Source of the DNA: QHBQ01 sp038230695
GTDB lineage: Bacteria; Chloroflexota; Chloroflexia; QHBQ01
Direction of reading: 5' to 3'
DNA: 14,086 nucleotides
NCBI GenBank assembly: GCA_038230695.1
Contig: JBBRMT010000112.1
Span: 1-14,086, forward strand
Position 1 is the first letter of the stretch. Each line of letters begins with the position of its first letter. Of this stretch, positions 1 to 6,774 are shown piece after piece. Under the pieces are notes generated by a model. It had not been told where the DNA came from and did not search any database. It worked only from the letters and a program-made list of their open reading frames with translations. The position numbers and the translations under genes are program-made.

Positions 1-2
1 CC

Positions 3-1808
3 CCTGCTACAAATCCATTTGCGGCGCTGGCGGCGGCTCCTGCTGGCGACAACCCATTCCTCCCGGTTGATAGCGTCAACCCATTCGCTGCTGTACCCGC
101 CAATGCCAACCCTTACGGCATTAGCAGCGAACTCCAGCCCTTCAGCCCGCAAGACGCACATGACCTGCCCGCTAACGTTATGCAGAACGGCAACGGCAGC
201 GCCAGCTATAGCCTGCAAGCGCCCCCTACGAACGGTGATTCCCCCACTGTCAACCCCTTCGCTCCGCCCGCCGATGCCCACCCACCGCTGTTTGCGCCCC
301 GCCCTTCGCTGGGTGATGCGCCGCCCCGCTCCGCTGGCCTGGCCGGTCGCACCGGGCTGGCCGATTTGATGAGCCGCAATCCCGCGCTGGGTGCGCCACC
401 CGATAGCGAGGTAGTGCGCCCTTCATCGCCGATGCTAATCGCCCGTCCCCCCCTACCCGGTGGTCGCGCTAATGCCGCCTCTGCCGATGTTGCCACCTTT
501 CCCTGCCCCAATTGCCGTAAGCTGGTGGCGGAGAACTCGCTAAGTTGTCCCTCCTGTGCCTTCCAGTTCTATGCCCGCTGCCCCAACTGTAGCGAGTATG
601 TTGACACTACGGTGCCATCCAGCACTCGTGGCGACCATTGCGCCAACTGTGGCATCGTCATCAACCTGATGGAGCTAGGGCGGGCAGGCAGCGCCACCAG
701 CGCGGTTACGGTATCCAGCGGCAGCATTCGCCCCCGCTCCACCGCCGCTATGGGCGAAGGCATGAGCTTGATGGCCGCAGTGCCGGGCCTGACCGCACCA
801 GCAGCCAAGCCGCGCCGCTCACGCGGGCGAATCTTTTATCAACTATTCGTTCTGCTTATCTTGATCGGCATTATCTTCTTTGTGCTGTGGGCAAAGGACA
901 ATCTGAAGCTAACCAGTAGCGCCTCTCATGCCCAACTCATCCCTGCAACCGTCATCAGCAGTGTAACTAGCGATGAACAGGCCATCAGCGTAGCTCAGGC
1001 TAGATTGGGCGCGGCGGTGGCGCACCTCGGCACGGCCTCCTCACTTACGACCATCATGGCCGCACAGCAGCGCCTTAGCGACGCTGCTGCCGCACTTGCC
1101 TTCCACCTCGACCTTGCCACGGCTAGCCTTAATTACGCCCCGCTATCCGCTGCATCGTCTGGCTACGCACAGAATATCGCTCAGGAACGCGCCTGGATCG
1201 CGCAGAACCGCAGCAATCTGGCCGATTACCGCCAGGCGCTTAACAAATCCGCACCCCTGTGGACCTTCCTTGATCGCTACTACAACTGGGTGCGTGATAA
1301 TGGTTCCAACTTGAGCAGCCTGGGCGCACCCCAGGCTGTTTCCAACTCTGCTGACCCCGCCCAGCGTGACGCATGGCTGGCGCGACAGCGCGATGCAGCC
1401 AACCTTAGCGTAGCAGCGCGACAAGCCGCCGCTGCTGCCGCCTGCCCTACGCTCGAACAGCTTGCCGCCGAACTCGATAACCTGGCCCAGCTTGACGGTT
1501 TGCACGCAGCGGTAATTGCCGATTTGCTCGACCTTGGTACCAGCGCGGCGCAGCAGGATACTGCTACGGCGCAGATGCTGGCCGCCGAGATTAAAACGCA
1601 GTCTTTCTACCACCCTTCGCTGCTCGATGTCACCACCCTCAGCGATGCGCTGCAAGGCTGGTATGCTAGCGATGTGGCGGGCATCTACAACCACGCCACT
1701 GCAATGGCGGCGCAACACTTCGCCCGCCCGTTTGCCGACGGCCAGTTTGCGCCCGTCGCTGATCGCCCCAGTCCTTCGTCCGCGCCCACGCTGTCGGGCG
1801 ACAATTGA
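3..1808 (+). CDS. Membrane protein with NPF-rich N-terminus and double zinc ribbon, 5' truncated
   Basis: The reading frame is open from the first bases of the window, so the Met at 180 is probably internal and the true start lies upstream. The first ~90 codons are Pro/Ala/Asn-rich and repeat Asn-Pro-Phe (TNPFA, DNPFLP, VNPFAAV, VNPFAPP), which looks like a disordered linker. Counting from the Met at 180, four CxxC pairs follow (C109/C112, C123/C126, C134/C137, C154/C157), enough for two zinc ribbons. A basic stretch (PRRSRGR) then precedes one hydrophobic helix at about residues 218-238. By the positive-inside rule the zinc ribbons are cytoplasmic and the ~300-residue C-terminal domain is outside. 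That domain is Ala-rich and predicted helical, with no motif I recognise. The gene ends 24 bases before the HEAT-like gene, probably in one operon. Function unknown; the layout would suit a sensor or scaffold, but this is inference. Confidence 0.8.
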   Translation, partial: PATNPFAALAAAPAGDNPFLPVDSVNPFAAVPANANPYGISSELQPFSPQDAHDLPANVMQNGNGSASYSLQAPPTNGDSPTVNPFAPPADAHPPLFAPRPSLGDAPPRSAGLAGRTGLADLMSRNPALGAPPDSEVVRPSSPMLIARPPLPGGRANAASADVATFPCPNCRKLVAENSLSCPSCAFQFYARCPNCSEYVDTTVPSSTRGDHCANCGIVINLMELGRAGSATSAVTVSSGSIRPRSTAAMGEGMSLMAAVPGLTAPAAKPRRSRGRIFYQLFVLLILIGIIFFVLWAKDNLKLTSSASHAQLIPATVISSVTSDEQAISVAQARLGAAVAHLGTASSLTTIMAAQQRLSDAAAALAFHLDLATASLNYAPLSAASSGYAQNIAQERAWIAQNRSNLADYRQALNKSAPLWTFLDRYYNWVRDNGSNLSSLGAPQAVSNSADPAQRDAWLARQRDAANLSVAARQAAAAAACPTLEQLAAELDNLAQLDGLHAAVIADLLDLGTSAAQQDTATAQMLAAEIKTQSFYHPSLLDVTTLSDALQGWYASDVAGIYNHATAMAAQHFARPFADGQFAPVADRPSPSSAPTLSGDN

Positions 1809-1822
1809 GCCAGTCTCTCCCC

Positions 1823-1827
1823 AGGAG
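1823..1827 (+). promoter_or_regulatory. Ribosome binding site of the HEAT-like gene
   Basis: AGGAG ends five bases before the ATG at 1833. This fixes the start codon and suggests independent initiation just downstream of the preceding gene's stop. Confidence 0.6.
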
Positions 1828-1832
1828 CAGCC

Positions 1833-3614
1833 ATGTCCCCGTCTCGTTCAACTCTACCTCCCCCCTACCGCCTCGCCAAGGCGCTGGCCGATCGGCGTGG
1901 GCTTGAGCAAGCGTTCAACGAACTGCTGGCTGCCCAACATACCAGCGCCAACCCCGCTGCGCTGGCCGCCGTTGTCTCTCGCGCCGCCCGCCCCCGTCAG
2001 GTGCTGAAGCTGCTGCTGGAGCAGATGGCCGAGTACAACCTGGCGGTAGTGCAGGCGGTGATCATGACTCTGAACAACGCCAGCGAGGCGACTTCGCTCT
2101 ACCTGCTCGACGCGCTGCGCGAGGTGGCCTACGATCCCCACCGCCCTGATACCCTTCGCCTCAGCGTGGTCACGGTCCTCTGCCAGCGTGAGGGTCAGGC
2201 GGTGCCAGACGATTTTATCGCTACCCTCGCCGATCCACCAGCAGTTGCCTTGCAGTCGCTGCGGGCCAGTCTGGTTGAGGTCAGCCGCACCCCCGGCGGG
2301 TTGCTGGAATACCTCAACAGTCTGAGTTCAAGTGAGGCGGAGGTGCAGTCCACCCTGGTGTTTATGATGCGCCAGCTTGACGACCCGCTAGTAGTTGCCC
2401 CGCTACGAGCGCTGGCTCAGGATGATCGTGCTGCGCTAGCCGATGCCGCGTTGGAAGCTCTGGCCGCTTTGCGCCAACCCAGCGCGATAATTGCGTTGCT
2501 ATCACTACCGTACACCTTGCGCCCTGAGCGCCGCACAGTGGCAGAACGCGCCATTCGCAAGCTGCAAATGATGGTTGCGCCCGGCCAGCCCCCGCCCGCC
2601 CTGACCGCCCAGCCTGCACCCACCAGTCGCGCCTTCCTCAGCCTGCTCGACGGGCGGGGCAGCCAGATGCTCTGGTTCGCGCTGCCTGCCATTGATGGTT
2701 CGGGCGAATATGAGATGGTTAGCGTGCTGCTTAACGAGAAGCTGGGTATCAAGGATGTGGTCGGCGGCATCACCGTTCCCGCCGCTTCGCTGCCTACACC
2801 CGCCCGCATTGGCACACTTCACCGCAGCGTAATCAGCGAGTTGAGCGACAGCGCGATGCGCCGCGACCTCAGCGCCCGCTTGCGCGAGATGGTGGCGCAG
2901 GGGGAGATGACTGAGGTGCCAGCCGAACTGATGAGCGTGCTTATGGAGAATGGTGAGGATGAGGGGGAGGAGCCGCCATATCTGGAGGTTGGCTTCGATT
3001 ATGCTCGCCGCCTGCTGCTGGAGGCGCAGGCGGAAACCTGGAGTCGTGGCGACAGCCTGCCGTTGGCGTATCGGCTGTTCAATGCCCCGCTCTGGCGTAG
3101 CCTGCCGCCCGAACCCGATGCCGCGCTTGGCCCCGAACTGCCGCTGCCCACTCGCCTACGCAGCCAGTCGGAGATCGCAACCACCGCCCGCGAACTGCTT
3201 GCCAGCCCCTTCTTCGTCGGCTGGTTTCTGGAAACGCCGCTGCTCTACGACGAGGTGGAGCGAATGATGCGGATGATGCCGCGCAGTGGACGGGTCGGCC
3301 CGCGTAAACAGGCCCAACTGGGGCAGGCGATGGACGAAATCCGCGATATGCTAGTCGCTACCCACTATCGCCCCGAGCAGCTTGAGGCATTGCAGACCCG
3401 CCTCACCCACATGGCCGAGTGGCTGACCATCGCGGGCGAACGGCAGATTGCTGCTCGCACCCTGGGCCTGGCCCGCACCCTCAGCATCGAGCCACCCGCC
3501 ACCAACCCGTTCATCATCCTGCTGGTGCAGCGCGGCATCGAAGTGGCCGCCGAGGCGCTCGCCAATGGCTTCGACCTGCGCGAGGATCCGGCACGGTTCG
3601 GCCATGTTGGCTAA
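1833..3614 (+). CDS. HEAT-repeat-like protein of unknown function
   Basis: A 593-residue protein with no signal peptide or membrane helix, so probably cytoplasmic. Residues ~40-245 consist of paired amphipathic helices rich in Leu and Ala (for example LLEQMAEYNLAVVQAVI and VVAPLRALAQDDRAALADAA), resembling HEAT/armadillo repeats, which usually form protein-binding solenoids. A Pro-rich linker (~249-264) leads to a second region (~265-593) that I do not recognise. It begins with a possible beta-rich segment (MLWFALPAIDGSGEYEMVSV), has an acidic patch (MENGEDEGEEPP, ~371-382) and is helical to its end. The start is chosen for its AGGAG Shine-Dalgarno sequence. It lies 24 bases after the zinc-ribbon membrane protein, so the two may be co-expressed and interact. 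No enzyme motif is visible. The HEAT assignment is by pattern only. Confidence 0.75.
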   Translation: MSPSRSTLPPPYRLAKALADRRGLEQAFNELLAAQHTSANPAALAAVVSRAARPRQVLKLLLEQMAEYNLAVVQAVIMTLNNASEATSLYLLDALREVAYDPHRPDTLRLSVVTVLCQREGQAVPDDFIATLADPPAVALQSLRASLVEVSRTPGGLLEYLNSLSSSEAEVQSTLVFMMRQLDDPLVVAPLRALAQDDRAALADAALEALAALRQPSAIIALLSLPYTLRPERRTVAERAIRKLQMMVAPGQPPPALTAQPAPTSRAFLSLLDGRGSQMLWFALPAIDGSGEYEMVSVLLNEKLGIKDVVGGITVPAASLPTPARIGTLHRSVISELSDSAMRRDLSARLREMVAQGEMTEVPAELMSVLMENGEDEGEEPPYLEVGFDYARRLLLEAQAETWSRGDSLPLAYRLFNAPLWRSLPPEPDAALGPELPLPTRLRSQSEIATTARELLASPFFVGWFLETPLLYDEVERMMRMMPRSGRVGPRKQAQLGQAMDEIRDMLVATHYRPEQLEALQTRLTHMAEWLTIAGERQIAARTLGLARTLSIEPPATNPFIILLVQRGIEVAAEALANGFDLREDPARFGHVG

Positions 3615-3615
3615 C

Positions 3616-3625
3616 CCCAATTGGG
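3616..3625. repeat. Perfect 10-bp palindrome at the R-M promoter
   Basis: CCCAATTGGG is a perfect inverted repeat just after the stop of the HEAT-like gene. It lies 7 bases upstream of the extended -10 of the methyltransferase promoter, covering about -32 to -23 relative to the expected transcription start. An operator is plausible, but no binding protein is identified. Confidence 0.5.
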
Positions 3626-3632
3626 TAAATAA

Positions 3633-3641
3633 TGTTATAAT
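3633..3641 (+). promoter_or_regulatory. Extended -10 promoter of the R-M cassette
   Basis: TGTTATAAT matches the extended -10 pattern (TG-N-TATAAT). No good -35 hexamer sits at 16-18 bases, as expected for extended -10 promoters. Transcription would begin near 3648, leaving a leader of about 34 bases before the ATG at 3682. GAAGGG at 3664-3669 is the best Shine-Dalgarno candidate, with a rather long 12-base spacing. Confidence 0.6.
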
Positions 3642-3681
3642 CAGGCTAGCAACGCTACTCTACGAAGGGTGACTCCCATCA

Positions 3682-5004
3682 ATGGTCTTGCAGCATGATG
3701 CGCTTCAATCGCAGGTAAGTGGTCGCACCGCAGGGCGCGAGGAGCTAGAGCAACGCTATCGTCCTCTGTTCCGCGAGGATTTCAGCTACCGTCAGCTTGT
3801 CACTTATGTGCCGAATAAGGTGTTGCCTATCCACAGGTGGTTCAAATATCCGCAAGGCTATTCCCCTCATCTAGTCGAACGCATCCTTACCCGCTTCAAG
3901 GCCAATCCCGGTCATGATGTTGTCTTGGACCCATTCGCAGGATGTGGTACTACTCTGCTAGCGGCGAAGCAGTCTGGCTACCAATCGTGGGGATTGGACC
4001 GGCTTCCCACCTCTGTGTTCGTCTCAACCGTCAAGCTGCGTGATGCAGCCGAGTACGATCTTGCTACCCTGAAGCGGCAGATCGAGCAGCTACTGGCCTT
4101 GCCCTATAGTGAGGCAGGTATTACCGCACCCACCGACATTCGTATCGTAAGGCTAGCCTACCCCCCGCAAACACTGGCCGAGATTATGTTCTTCCGCGAG
4201 GCGATTGAGCAGGTGTCTAATTTGCTAGCCCAGGATTTCCTCATGTTTGCGCTAATGGCCGTGCTGGAGTCGGTTTCGTTTACCTCAAAGGATGGTCAAT
4301 TCTTGCGCCTAATCGAGCGGCAAATCCCGCCGGTTCGTGAGGTGCTGGCGAAGCAGTTGCGTCGAATGTACGACGACTTGATCGGCACTTACAACCAGGC
4401 CAGCATCTTCGATGCGCCTATCGCTGCGGCCTGCGCTAATGTATATCTTGGCGATGCCCGCGACCTAAGCCTGTTTCAGCAGCGTGCCAATGTAGTAATC
4501 ACCTCACCGCCTTACCTCAATCGCTACGATTACACTCGCATCTTTGGCTTGGAGCTATGCCTGCGTGACTGCCGCCAGTTGCGTGATGTAGTTGCCCTTC
4601 GTCATAGCCTGCTGCGCTCCCACATTGAGAGTAAGGATGCACCCACCCACGATGTTAATCACGCGGCGCTAAACGAAGTGCTGGACAATCTAGCGGGCGA
4701 GAAGTTGAACAATGACCGCATCCCGATTATGGTGCGCGGCTACTTCGAGGACATGAACAAGGTGATAGAGCAGCTATATGCAGTCAGCAACCCTGGCGCG
4801 CACCTGGCCCTGGTGGTGGGTAACGCCCGCTTCCACGGCGAACTCATTCCCGTTGACTTGTTGCTCTGCGAGTTGGCAATAGCGGCTGGCTTCAGTGTGG
4901 ATGAGATAATCGTCACTCGCTACAAGGGCAACAGTTCGCAGCAGATGGGCAGGTTTGGGCGTATCCCCGTGCGAGAGAGTATTCTGTTCTGGAGCAAACA
5001 GTGA
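3682..5004 (+). CDS. Site-specific DNA methyltransferase (N4-cytosine or N6-adenine type)
   Basis: A 440-residue DNA methyltransferase that transfers a methyl group from S-adenosylmethionine to an exocyclic amino group in DNA. Residues 83-91 (DPFAGCGTT) form the AdoMet-binding motif I, preceded by a motif X-like helix (GYSPHLVERIL). Residues 274-278 (TSPPY) are catalytic motif IV; the serine form is commoner in N4-cytosine enzymes but occurs in N6-adenine ones too. About 185 residues separate the two motifs, so the order X-I-insert-IV resembles the alpha group, with target recognition perhaps in the insert (~110-265). This order differs from the beta group, where IV comes first. The gene has its own promoter, overlaps the nuclease gene at its stop codon, and is less GC-rich than the genes upstream. 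It presumably protects host sites from the neighbouring nuclease. The sequence recognised cannot be deduced. Confidence 0.9.
   Translation: MVLQHDALQSQVSGRTAGREELEQRYRPLFREDFSYRQLVTYVPNKVLPIHRWFKYPQGYSPHLVERILTRFKANPGHDVVLDPFAGCGTTLLAAKQSGYQSWGLDRLPTSVFVSTVKLRDAAEYDLATLKRQIEQLLALPYSEAGITAPTDIRIVRLAYPPQTLAEIMFFREAIEQVSNLLAQDFLMFALMAVLESVSFTSKDGQFLRLIERQIPPVREVLAKQLRRMYDDLIGTYNQASIFDAPIAAACANVYLGDARDLSLFQQRANVVITSPPYLNRYDYTRIFGLELCLRDCRQLRDVVALRHSLLRSHIESKDAPTHDVNHAALNEVLDNLAGEKLNNDRIPIMVRGYFEDMNKVIEQLYAVSNPGAHLALVVGNARFHGELIPVDLLLCELAIAAGFSVDEIIVTRYKGNSSQQMGRFGRIPVRESILFWSKQ
4991..4994 (+). promoter_or_regulatory. Ribosome binding site supporting the GTG start of the nuclease gene
   Basis: GGAG lies six bases upstream of the GTG at 5001, inside the last codons of the methyltransferase. 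With the GTGA overlap (start 5001-5003, stop 5002-5004) it points to translational coupling. Confidence 0.6.
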
Positions 5005-6017
5005 GCAAGAACATTAGCGAAGGTTTGCGCGTTGATTACAACCTGCGGAGTACATTCTTCTATCGTAAGTTGCATGAGCTTGGCTTCAGGCAGATGCTTG
5101 CCCAGGTTGATGATCTGTATAGCATATCCGATAGCTACAAGTGGGATATTCGTTCCGATTGGAGTGTCAGCGACACTGCTTGGGAGTTCATCGCTAAAGC
5201 GAACCTAAACCCTTTGCGGGTGTTCGCCCATCCTCATGTATTGCTTGAGCGCCCTCGGCTTATTGCTTATTACCGCAGCATCGCGGCGATCAGTCAGAAA
5301 GGAGTAGGGGCGTTGTTGTTTCCGGTTGCCGCCTACGAACAGGGAAGCAACCGACGGCCTCTAGCCGAGGATAACGCTCGCACCCTTGCCAGCCTGCTCA
5401 ATCAGCATATCAGCCTGATTATAGATAGTGCCACCAGCTTCTCGGCAGAGGATTTGGCTGCACTGCTATACGCTTCAGCCGGGGCGCAGATTCAGGGTGG
5501 TTGGAACAATGCGATTGGGGCTGAGGCTGAAGCGGTGATTCGCCGCTTGATTGTGAGTAGTCTGATAGATGCTGGGTTGGTAGTCGCCTTTGTGGATCGA
5601 AGAGGTGCAACCCTGCCATTTAACAATAGTCTGGATGTCGCCAGCGTGCTGGCTTACGTATACAGCGTACGTCTGAGCAACGGAGCGGCGGTGTTGTTTA
5701 GCAGTGAGCCTGATGTGTCGCTACTGGATAAGGATGGCAACCTGGTTGGTGCAGTGGAAATCAAGGGTGGTAAGGATACTGCAGGGGCGCTGGAGCGTTA
5801 CGGCGCAGCAAAGAAGTCGTTTGATGAAGCTATTAGGCGCAACCCCAATGTTATGCCTGTATTCATCGCAAGCTGCATCACTGCCGAAGTGGAGAGCAGA
5901 ATGGCAAGCGATCCTGCGTTCCACTTCCGCTACGATCTTGCTCAAATAACCACAGATGACACTGCCCGTGCAGAGTTCCTCACCCTGATCAGTAGCATTT
6001 TGGGTGTTCAACCCTGA
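5001..6017 (+). CDS. Probable type II restriction endonuclease, PD-(D/E)XK fold
   Basis: A 338-residue protein translated from a GTG that overlaps the methyltransferase stop, the usual close coupling of a restriction enzyme to its methylase. Residues 237-238 (PD) and 253-255 (EIK), 14 residues apart in a strand-turn-strand setting (EPDVSLLDKDGNLVGAVEIKGG), give the PD-(D/E)XK metal-binding site: D238, E253 and K255. A helix with GAEAEAVIRRLIVSSLIDAG (~174-193) precedes the core and may carry the extra acidic residue many such enzymes use. The length suits a homodimeric type II enzyme. There is no signal peptide or membrane helix. I cannot assign a named specificity family; a profile search, for example against the RE_XcyI family, would test this. 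The activity is inferred from the motif plus the neighbour. The stop lies 3 bases from the convergent def stop. Confidence 0.75.
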   Translation: MSKNISEGLRVDYNLRSTFFYRKLHELGFRQMLAQVDDLYSISDSYKWDIRSDWSVSDTAWEFIAKANLNPLRVFAHPHVLLERPRLIAYYRSIAAISQKGVGALLFPVAAYEQGSNRRPLAEDNARTLASLLNQHISLIIDSATSFSAEDLAALLYASAGAQIQGGWNNAIGAEAEAVIRRLIVSSLIDAGLVVAFVDRRGATLPFNNSLDVASVLAYVYSVRLSNGAAVLFSSEPDVSLLDKDGNLVGAVEIKGGKDTAGALERYGAAKKSFDEAIRRNPNVMPVFIASCITAEVESRMASDPAFHFRYDLAQITTDDTARAEFLTLISSILGVQP

Positions 6018-6020
6018 GGT

Positions 6021-6614
6021 CTAAACCCCGGTATCCCCTGCCGCGCCCTTGTTGGCGGTCTCGCGCAGGGCGGCTAGCTCCTGTTTTATCTCTTCCTCAC
6101 GCTCCGGGTCGCGCTCCACCTTGTGCAGAGTGGTAATGTCGGTAACGCGGCTAGTATAGAGGGTGCCGTTGAGGTGGTCGCACTCGTGCTGGAAGGCACG
6201 GGCGGCGAAGCCATGCGCCTTCACCCGCACCTCCTTCCACTTGCCGCTCTTCTCGTCCAATGCCATGCCCTTGACTACCACGTTGAGGGCGCGTTCGACA
6301 TCGCCAACCCAGCCCAGCACGCTGAGACAGCCTTCAGGGGTAGTCTCGCTGCCATCCATCTTGATAATCTCCGGGTTGCATAGGGCAATCCGCAGCCCCT
6401 TCTCGCCCTCTTCCTTGTTCGGCGGCACGTCTACCACGATGATGCGCTGCATCACCCCTACTTGCACCCCGGCTAGCCCAACACCGTTGGCGTGGTACAT
6501 TGTCTCATACATATCGTCAACCAGCTTGCGTAGCCGGCCATCGAACACGCTCACCTTACTGGACTTCTGTGCCAGGCGGGCATCACCGTCCTGGATTATC
6601 TTCATGATCGCCAT
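6021..6614 (-). CDS. def: Peptide deformylase
   Basis: Removes the formyl group from the N-terminal methionine of new proteins; a metal-dependent cytoplasmic enzyme. From the ATG at 6614 the product is 197 residues. All three family motifs are present: GVGLAGVQVG (44-53, motif I with Q51), EGCLSV (94-99, with metal ligand C96) and HECDH (143-147, ligands H143 and H147, catalytic E144). Motif I departs from the common AAPQ by having AGVQ, and motif II has Leu where Pro is usual. The frame stays open upstream to a Met at 6725, but the 37 extra residues do not resemble a deformylase, and the promoter at 6725-6733 would start transcription after that codon. MAIMKIIQDGD matches the usual family N-terminus, and GAGGAA at 6627-6632 can serve as ribosome binding site. 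It lies downstream of priA, as in many bacteria. Confidence 0.93.
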   Translation of the reverse strand: MAIMKIIQDGDARLAQKSSKVSVFDGRLRKLVDDMYETMYHANGVGLAGVQVGVMQRIIVVDVPPNKEEGEKGLRIALCNPEIIKMDGSETTPEGCLSVLGWVGDVERALNVVVKGMALDEKSGKWKEVRVKAHGFAARAFQHECDHLNGTLYTSRVTDITTLHKVERDPEREEEIKQELAALRETANKGAAGDTGV

Positions 6615-6663
6615 ATTTTTGGATAGTTCCTCATTATTATGATTTGTAGCGCAGCCTATAGCC

Positions 6664-6692
6664 AACGGATTGTTACAGCCGATAAACGGATT
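6664..6692. repeat. Two direct AACGGATT copies in the def leader
   Basis: AACGGATT occurs on the + strand at 6664-6671 and 6685-6692, offset by 21 bases or about two helical turns. Both lie within the predicted def leader. No function is evident, and chance is possible. Confidence 0.3.
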
Positions 6693-6724
6693 AGCGTAGT
6701 CAGCATTATGGCCCTGGGCAAGCA

Positions 6725-6733
6725 ATTATACCA
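6725..6733 (-). promoter_or_regulatory. Extended -10 promoter of def
   Basis: Read on the minus strand the sequence is TGGTATAAT, a full extended -10. No clear -35 lies at standard spacing. Transcription would begin near 6718, giving a leader of about 104 bases before the ATG at 6614. The 160-base gap between priA and def holds nothing else that looks coding. Confidence 0.6.
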
Positions 6734-6774
6734 AAGATTGCTTATCTCGTTTGTGGCAATCTACCTAATACCTT

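Noticed and set aside
19..369. Possible + strand gene of 116 codons at the window edge
   Set aside because: It is out of frame with the NPF-rich frame that runs unbroken into the zinc-ribbon protein, and its composition looks like a shadow translation.
1143..1718. 191-codon minus-strand frame inside the zinc-ribbon gene
   Set aside because: It is antisense to a well-supported gene, has no ribosome binding site, and shows no recognisable domain; GC-rich DNA often leaves such frames open.
3615..3681. Controller (C) protein gene for the R-M cassette
   Set aside because: The 67-base gap is too short for one and neither R-M gene contains an obvious helix-turn-helix gene in another frame.
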